From the NCBI GenBank assembly GCA_016719105.1, contig JADKAQ010000046.1, positions 248,001 to 312,000 of the forward strand: a stretch of 64,000 nucleotides of DNA, given 5' to 3'. Of this stretch, positions 61,031-64,000 are shown piece by piece. The stretch is from Gemmatimonadota bacterium. Its GTDB lineage: Bacteria > Gemmatimonadota > Gemmatimonadetes > Gemmatimonadales > Gemmatimonadaceae. Each line of letters begins with the position of its first letter. Position 1 is the first letter of the stretch. Below the pieces are notes generated by a model that did not search any database, was not told the origin of the DNA, and saw nothing but the letters and a program-made list of their open reading frames with translations. The translations under genes and the position numbers were made by a program.

Positions 61031-61339
61031 CTACCCGCCGGCGATCGCCCCGACGACGAGGTACGGTTCGGTGCCGGCCGCCACCGGCGCCGGCAGCTCG
61101 GTGTCCGGCGACTCGTGCGACAGGTCTTCCTCGCAGGCGAAGAAGCGGAGAAAGGGGCGACGCTGCTTGGTGACGTGGTCGCGTATCGTCCCGCGCAGCA
61201 CCGGATAGCGCGCTTCCAGCGCATCGAGCACCGATCGCTGCGTCACCGTCCCCGTGACCTCGACCGTCACCTCATCGCCGACCTTGGCGAGGGTGCGGAG
61301 GTGGTAGGGGACGACGACGCGGATGGTCGAGCCGCTCAC
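61031..61339 (-). CDS. MoaD/ThiS-family ubiquitin-like sulfur-carrier protein
   Basis: A 102-aa beta-grasp protein: STIRVVVPYHLRTLAKVGDEVTVEVTGTVTQRSVLDALEARYPVLRGTIRDHVTKQRRPFLRFFACEEDLSHESPDTELPAPVAAG followed by a tail ending IAGG. The C-terminal Gly-Gly, exactly at the end, is the site adenylated and thiocarboxylated by a MoeB/ThiF-like E1 enzyme. The start GTG (61337-61339) overlaps the stop of the upstream BNR gene (GTGA), so both are translated together. No E1 partner or molybdopterin gene is nearby. It is larger than canonical MoaD (about 80 aa) and could be a dedicated carrier for an unknown pathway. Confidence 0.82.
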   Translation of the reverse strand: MSGSTIRVVVPYHLRTLAKVGDEVTVEVTGTVTQRSVLDALEARYPVLRGTIRDHVTKQRRPFLRFFACEEDLSHESPDTELPAPVAAGTEPYLVVGAIAGG

Positions 61340-62451
61340 GGGAGCGTCTGCACCTCGACCGAGAGGACCGACGGGAGGTTGCTGGCGATCGCCGACCAGT
61401 GATCGCCGCCGTCGGGCGACATGTACACCTGCCCGCCGGTCGTCCCGAAGTACACGCCGCACGGGTCGAGGCGGTCGATGCTCATCGCATCGCGCAGGAT
61501 GTTGACGTAGCAGTGCTCCTGCGGGAGCCCGTTGGTGAGCGCTTCCCACTCGGTGCCGCCGGTGCGGCTGCGATAGACGCGCAACTTTGCATCTGGCGGA
61601 TAGTGCTCGCTGTCGCTCTTGATGGGGACGACGTAGACCGTCTCCGGGTCGTGCGCGTGCACCTGCACGGGGAAGCCGAAGTCGCTCGGCAGGTTGCCGC
61701 TGATGAGCTGCCACGAGTCGGCGCCGTCGTCGCTCCGCATCACGTTCCAGTGCAGCTGCATGTAGAGCCGGTCGGGGTTGGCCGGGTTCATGGAGAGGTT
61801 GTGCACGCAGAAGCCGACTTCGGCGTTGGGATCGGGGATGTACTTGGAGGTGAGCCCCTTGTTGGCCGGCGCCCACGTCTCGCCGCCGTCGTCGGTGCGA
61901 AAGACCCCCGCCGAGGAGATGGCGATCCACATGCGCTTGGGGTTGGTCGGGTGCTGGACGATCGTGTGCAGCCCCATGCCGCCGGCGCCGGGCATCCAGT
62001 GCGCCCCCGAGCCGTGCTTCCGCAGCCCCGACAGCTCGGTCCAGCTCTGGCCGCCGTCGGTGCTGCGGAAGAGCGCCGCGTCCTCCACGCCGGCGTACAC
62101 CGTGTCGGCATCGTGCAGCGACGGTTCGAGGTGCCAGACCCGCTTGAACTCCCACGGATGCGGGGTCCCGTCGTACCACTGGTGCGTCCCCGGCACGCCG
62201 TCGTAGGTGAACTGGTTCCCCATCGTCTCCCACGTCTTGCCGCCGTCGCTGGAGCGTTGGATGATCTGCCCGAACCACCCGGTCGACTGCGACACGTAGA
62301 TCCGGTTGGGATCCACCGGCGAGCCCTTGAGGTGGTAAATCTCCCAACCACCGAAGTGCGGCCCGGTCACGCTCCACTGATCGCGCGTCTCGTCCGATTC
62401 GAGGATGAAGGCCCCCTTCTTCGTGCCGACCAGGACTCGAACTCCGCTCAT
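61336..62451 (-). CDS. BNR/sialidase-type beta-propeller protein
   Basis: A 371-aa cytoplasmic-looking propeller without a signal peptide (MSGVRVLVGTKKGAFILESD). Several Asp-box (BNR) repeats of the form S-x-D-x-G-x-T/S-W are visible: RSSDGGKTWETM, RSTDGGQSWTELSG, RTDDGGETWAPAN, RSDDGADSWQLIS and MSPDGGDHWSAIA. It is related to VPS10/sortilin and exo-sialidase propellers, but the sialidase Arg triad and Tyr/Glu pair are not evident, so enzymatic activity is unproven. It is followed by the MoaD-like gene through a 4-bp overlap, a pairing that suggests a functional link. Its start ATG 62451 is good and the upstream gap to the MmcQ gene is short. Confidence 0.84.
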   Translation of the reverse strand: MSGVRVLVGTKKGAFILESDETRDQWSVTGPHFGGWEIYHLKGSPVDPNRIYVSQSTGWFGQIIQRSSDGGKTWETMGNQFTYDGVPGTHQWYDGTPHPWEFKRVWHLEPSLHDADTVYAGVEDAALFRSTDGGQSWTELSGLRKHGSGAHWMPGAGGMGLHTIVQHPTNPKRMWIAISSAGVFRTDDGGETWAPANKGLTSKYIPDPNAEVGFCVHNLSMNPANPDRLYMQLHWNVMRSDDGADSWQLISGNLPSDFGFPVQVHAHDPETVYVVPIKSDSEHYPPDAKLRVYRSRTGGTEWEALTNGLPQEHCYVNILRDAMSIDRLDPCGVYFGTTGGQVYMSPDGGDHWSAIASNLPSVLSVEVQTLP

Positions 62452-62549
62452 GTCGATGACCTCCGGATGGACGCCGGTCCGCGGACGGCGCGCGTAGCTG
62501 GGAGTATTGCAGGTCGGATTGGACTCCCCGACCCCAAAGAACTCATCGC

Positions 62550-62933
62550 TCAGTGCGAAAGCGATCGTTCGGAAGTCGCGGCGACGGACGGCGTGTCAGA
62601 TCTCGTGGCGTTGACCAGCGACGCCGGGGCGGTCATGCGCCACGCGTCCTCGAGCAGGTCACGCAGCGTGTCGCGCGTGACCGAGGCGAGCCGGACCTCG
62701 ACCCAACGCCCTCCCCACACGTCTCGAAAGGTCTCGGGATCGCTGCGCACGAGAACATCGAGGTTGACCGGGGCGATCTTCATGCTCACCACGGCCGGAT
62801 CATCGGGGAGCGATGCGAAGATCTTGTCGCGCACGCGAAGATCGGCGTGCCCCATGTGCGCCCCTTCGTGCACCTCGGGGAAGGCGCGCGCGAGGCGCCG
62901 GACGTCGTCGTGGGTCAGGGCGCTCGGTGGCAT
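62550..62933 (-). CDS. MmcQ/YjbR family protein
   Basis: A 127-aa protein of the MmcQ/YjbR DNA-binding-like fold. Landmarks: LTHDDVRRLARAFPEVHEGAHMGHADLRVRDKIFASLPDDPAVVSMKIAPVNLDVLVRSDPETF and WGGRWVEVRLASVTRDTLRDLLEDAWRM. The family has an alpha/beta fold used in MmcQ for DNA binding, but function is generally unknown. ATG 62933 is preferred because GAGGAG lies 8-13 bases upstream (as CTCCTC on the + strand, 62941-62946); a start 16 codons upstream is in frame without a site. Confidence 0.86.
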   Translation of the reverse strand: MPPSALTHDDVRRLARAFPEVHEGAHMGHADLRVRDKIFASLPDDPAVVSMKIAPVNLDVLVRSDPETFRDVWGGRWVEVRLASVTRDTLRDLLEDAWRMTAPASLVNATRSDTPSVAATSERSLSH

Positions 62934-63000
62934 GCAGCAACTCCTCGTGGACAGCGGAACACATAGCATGGCGCGAGTCACGCGCCACGACTAGACCAAC

Positions 63001-63031
63001 CGCGCCCGCGCCTCAGCGACGGGCGGGCGCG
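63001..63031 (-). terminator. Hairpin after the C-terminal amidohydrolase gene
   Basis: A perfect 9-bp stem CGCGCCCGC (63001-63009) paired with 63023-63031, loop 13 nt, overlapping the stop of the minus-strand gene (63013). Short and without a U-tract. Confidence 0.4.
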
Positions 63032-64000
63032 TGTGGAGGGGCGAGGAGGCGGTCGAGCGCGGCGCGATCGTACACGACGCCGCGCGAGACGACGGCCCGC
63101 ACGCGCCGCGTCGCCGAGATGTCGACCGTGGGGTCGGCGTCGAGAAGGACGAGATCCCCCAGCATCCCGGGGCTCAGCTGCCCCAGCGACGTCCCCATTC
63201 CCATGAATGCCGCCGGGGTCGCCGTCGCGGCGCGTAGCGCTTCGCGCGGCGTGAGGCCGGCGTCGCGCACCAGGAGCGCCAACTCGTCGTGCAGCGAATA
63301 GCCGGGGACGAGCGGGAGCACCGGCGTGTCGGTGCCGGCCATGATCGGGACCCCCGCATCGAGTGCTTCCCGCGCCAGCCTCAGCGACGCCGCGTGGATC
63401 GCCCTCCAGTCGGTGAGCGTGTCCGGGTCGCGCAGCCCGCGCTCGAGCTCCACGCGCCAGGCGGCACGCATCGGCGCCGGGAGGTCGCGATAGGCGACGT
63501 CGCTCACTCCGATGGAGTCGTTCACCAGGCGGCGCCGCGCCGAGTCGCTGAGAAGTCGTTCGTTTCCGGTGACGAAGGTGGGGGTCCACGCCGTCGCGTT
63601 GCGCGCCAGGCGCTGCAGGAGCGCAGCGCGCGCTTCGCCGTCGAGCCGCATGAACGCTTCGACCAGGCCGCGACCGCCGGCATCGAGCACGGGGTGCTCG
63701 AGGCTGCGGAAGCCCGAGTCGCTGGCGCTGGCGAGCTGCGCGAAGGGAGGCGCATGCCCGGCGATGCCGAGCCCGCGGCGCCGTGCCGCGGCGGCCAGGG
63801 CGAAGAAGGCGGCCGGCGGCGGTGCCGTGCGCACCTTCACGAAGTCGGCGCCGAGCCTGACGAGTGAGTCGATCGCGCGCTCCGCGTCCGCCGCGGTGGC
63901 CACGCCGAGTCGCCGTTCGAGCTCCGGGAGCATGGTCGTTGTTCCCTGCGCCTTCATGTACGCCATGACCGCGGTGCGCCATCGTGCGTTCTCCACGATC
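63013..64000 (-). CDS. Amidohydrolase family protein, N-terminus beyond the window
   Basis: The reading frame runs to the right edge, so the N-terminus (including the first HxH metal motif) is missing. What remains is the second half of a metal-dependent amidohydrolase: AERAIDSLVRLGADFVKVRT, LGIAGHAPPFAQLASASDSGFRSLEHPV (metal His and ...SLEH), ALDAGVPIMAGTDTPVLPLVPGYSLHDELALLVRDAGLTPREALRAATATPAAFMG (metal Asp in GTD) and LGQLSPGMLGDLVLLDADPTVDISATRRVRAVVSRGVVYDRAALDRLL. This is the imidazolonepropionase/prolidase-like branch that includes exported dipeptidases. Substrate unknown. Confidence 0.84.
   Translation of the reverse strand, partial: IVENARWRTAVMAYMKAQGTTTMLPELERRLGVATAADAERAIDSLVRLGADFVKVRTAPPPAAFFALAAAARRRGLGIAGHAPPFAQLASASDSGFRSLEHPVLDAGGRGLVEAFMRLDGEARAALLQRLARNATAWTPTFVTGNERLLSDSARRRLVNDSIGVSDVAYRDLPAPMRAAWRVELERGLRDPDTLTDWRAIHAASLRLAREALDAGVPIMAGTDTPVLPLVPGYSLHDELALLVRDAGLTPREALRAATATPAAFMGMGTSLGQLSPGMLGDLVLLDADPTVDISATRRVRAVVSRGVVYDRAALDRLLAPPHAPARR

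Noticed and set aside
61031..62377. A 448-codon minus-strand frame containing the MoaD-like sequence at its end
   Set aside because: All but the last 102 codons is an out-of-frame shadow of the BNR gene; the MoaD-like gene starts at GTG 61339.
1..64000. tRNA, rRNA, CRISPR, prophage, integrase or IS transposase
   Set aside because: Looked for T-arm-like GGTTCGA words, rRNA-like blocks, repeat-spacer arrays and recombinase motifs; none was convincing.

Overview
A GC-rich bacterial chromosome segment (roughly 68-70% G+C by eye) with about 44 protein genes and no tRNA, rRNA, CRISPR array, prophage or transposase that I can recognise. The gene content suggests a soil heterotroph of the Gemmatimonadota or a near relative: many Tat-exported sugar enzymes, secreted peptidases and amidohydrolases, a carboxypeptidase-regulatory TonB receptor, a reaction-centre-type cytochrome c with TPRs, a kinase-like membrane protein, and frequent GTG starts. 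The phylum is an inference from style, not from a marker gene.

Layout. 1-8405 is a sugar region: a Na+/solute symporter, a di-haem cytochrome c, a sugar-nucleotidyltransferase, a galactokinase-like GHMP kinase and a Tat-exported GH109-type Gfo/Idh/MocA glycosidase (all +), facing two translationally coupled Tat-exported TIM-barrel sugar isomerases (-). Between the two groups lies a composite intergenic inverted repeat. 8635-22502 holds envelope and peptide-degradation genes: CytoC_RC cytochrome, DUF885 hydrolase, class-V aminotransferase, CocE-type acyl-peptidase coupled to an M28 peptidase, acyl-CoA synthetase, YtcJ-like amidohydrolase, DUF4159 and beta-barrel proteins. 22681-38261 has an Ig-repeat lipoprotein with a damaged start, an unrecognised secreted protein, truncated haemoglobin, a 5'-3' exonuclease, a TonB receptor, an APC permease, a fatty-acid desaturase with an unusual repeat tail, an M20 peptidase and an OmpA-like lipoprotein.

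38507-51622 is a self-contained L-arabinose/arabinoside utilisation island. GH43 and GH127 enzymes and a frameshifted glycosidase-like protein release arabinose outside the cytoplasm, an RbsABC-type ABC importer takes it up, and an FucI-type isomerase, AraB and AraD convert it to D-xylulose 5-phosphate. A 23-bp-spaced direct repeat in the divergent promoter region is a candidate site for the island's regulator, which is not in the window.

51763-64000 carries a secreted esterase, an NTF2-like protein, SelO coupled to a small membrane protein, a GMC oxidoreductase with its Tat-bearing small subunit, a membrane-anchored pseudokinase opposite a 68-aa kinase-leader-like protein, two amidohydrolases, and a BNR-repeat protein coupled to a MoaD-like protein ending in Gly-Gly.

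Two signals cut across gene boundaries. The octamer CGTTAGGC and its GTTAGGC core occur about 35 times on both strands, inside genes as Leu-Gly or Pro-Asn codons and over stop codons. Perfect hairpins without U-tracts sit at many gene ends.
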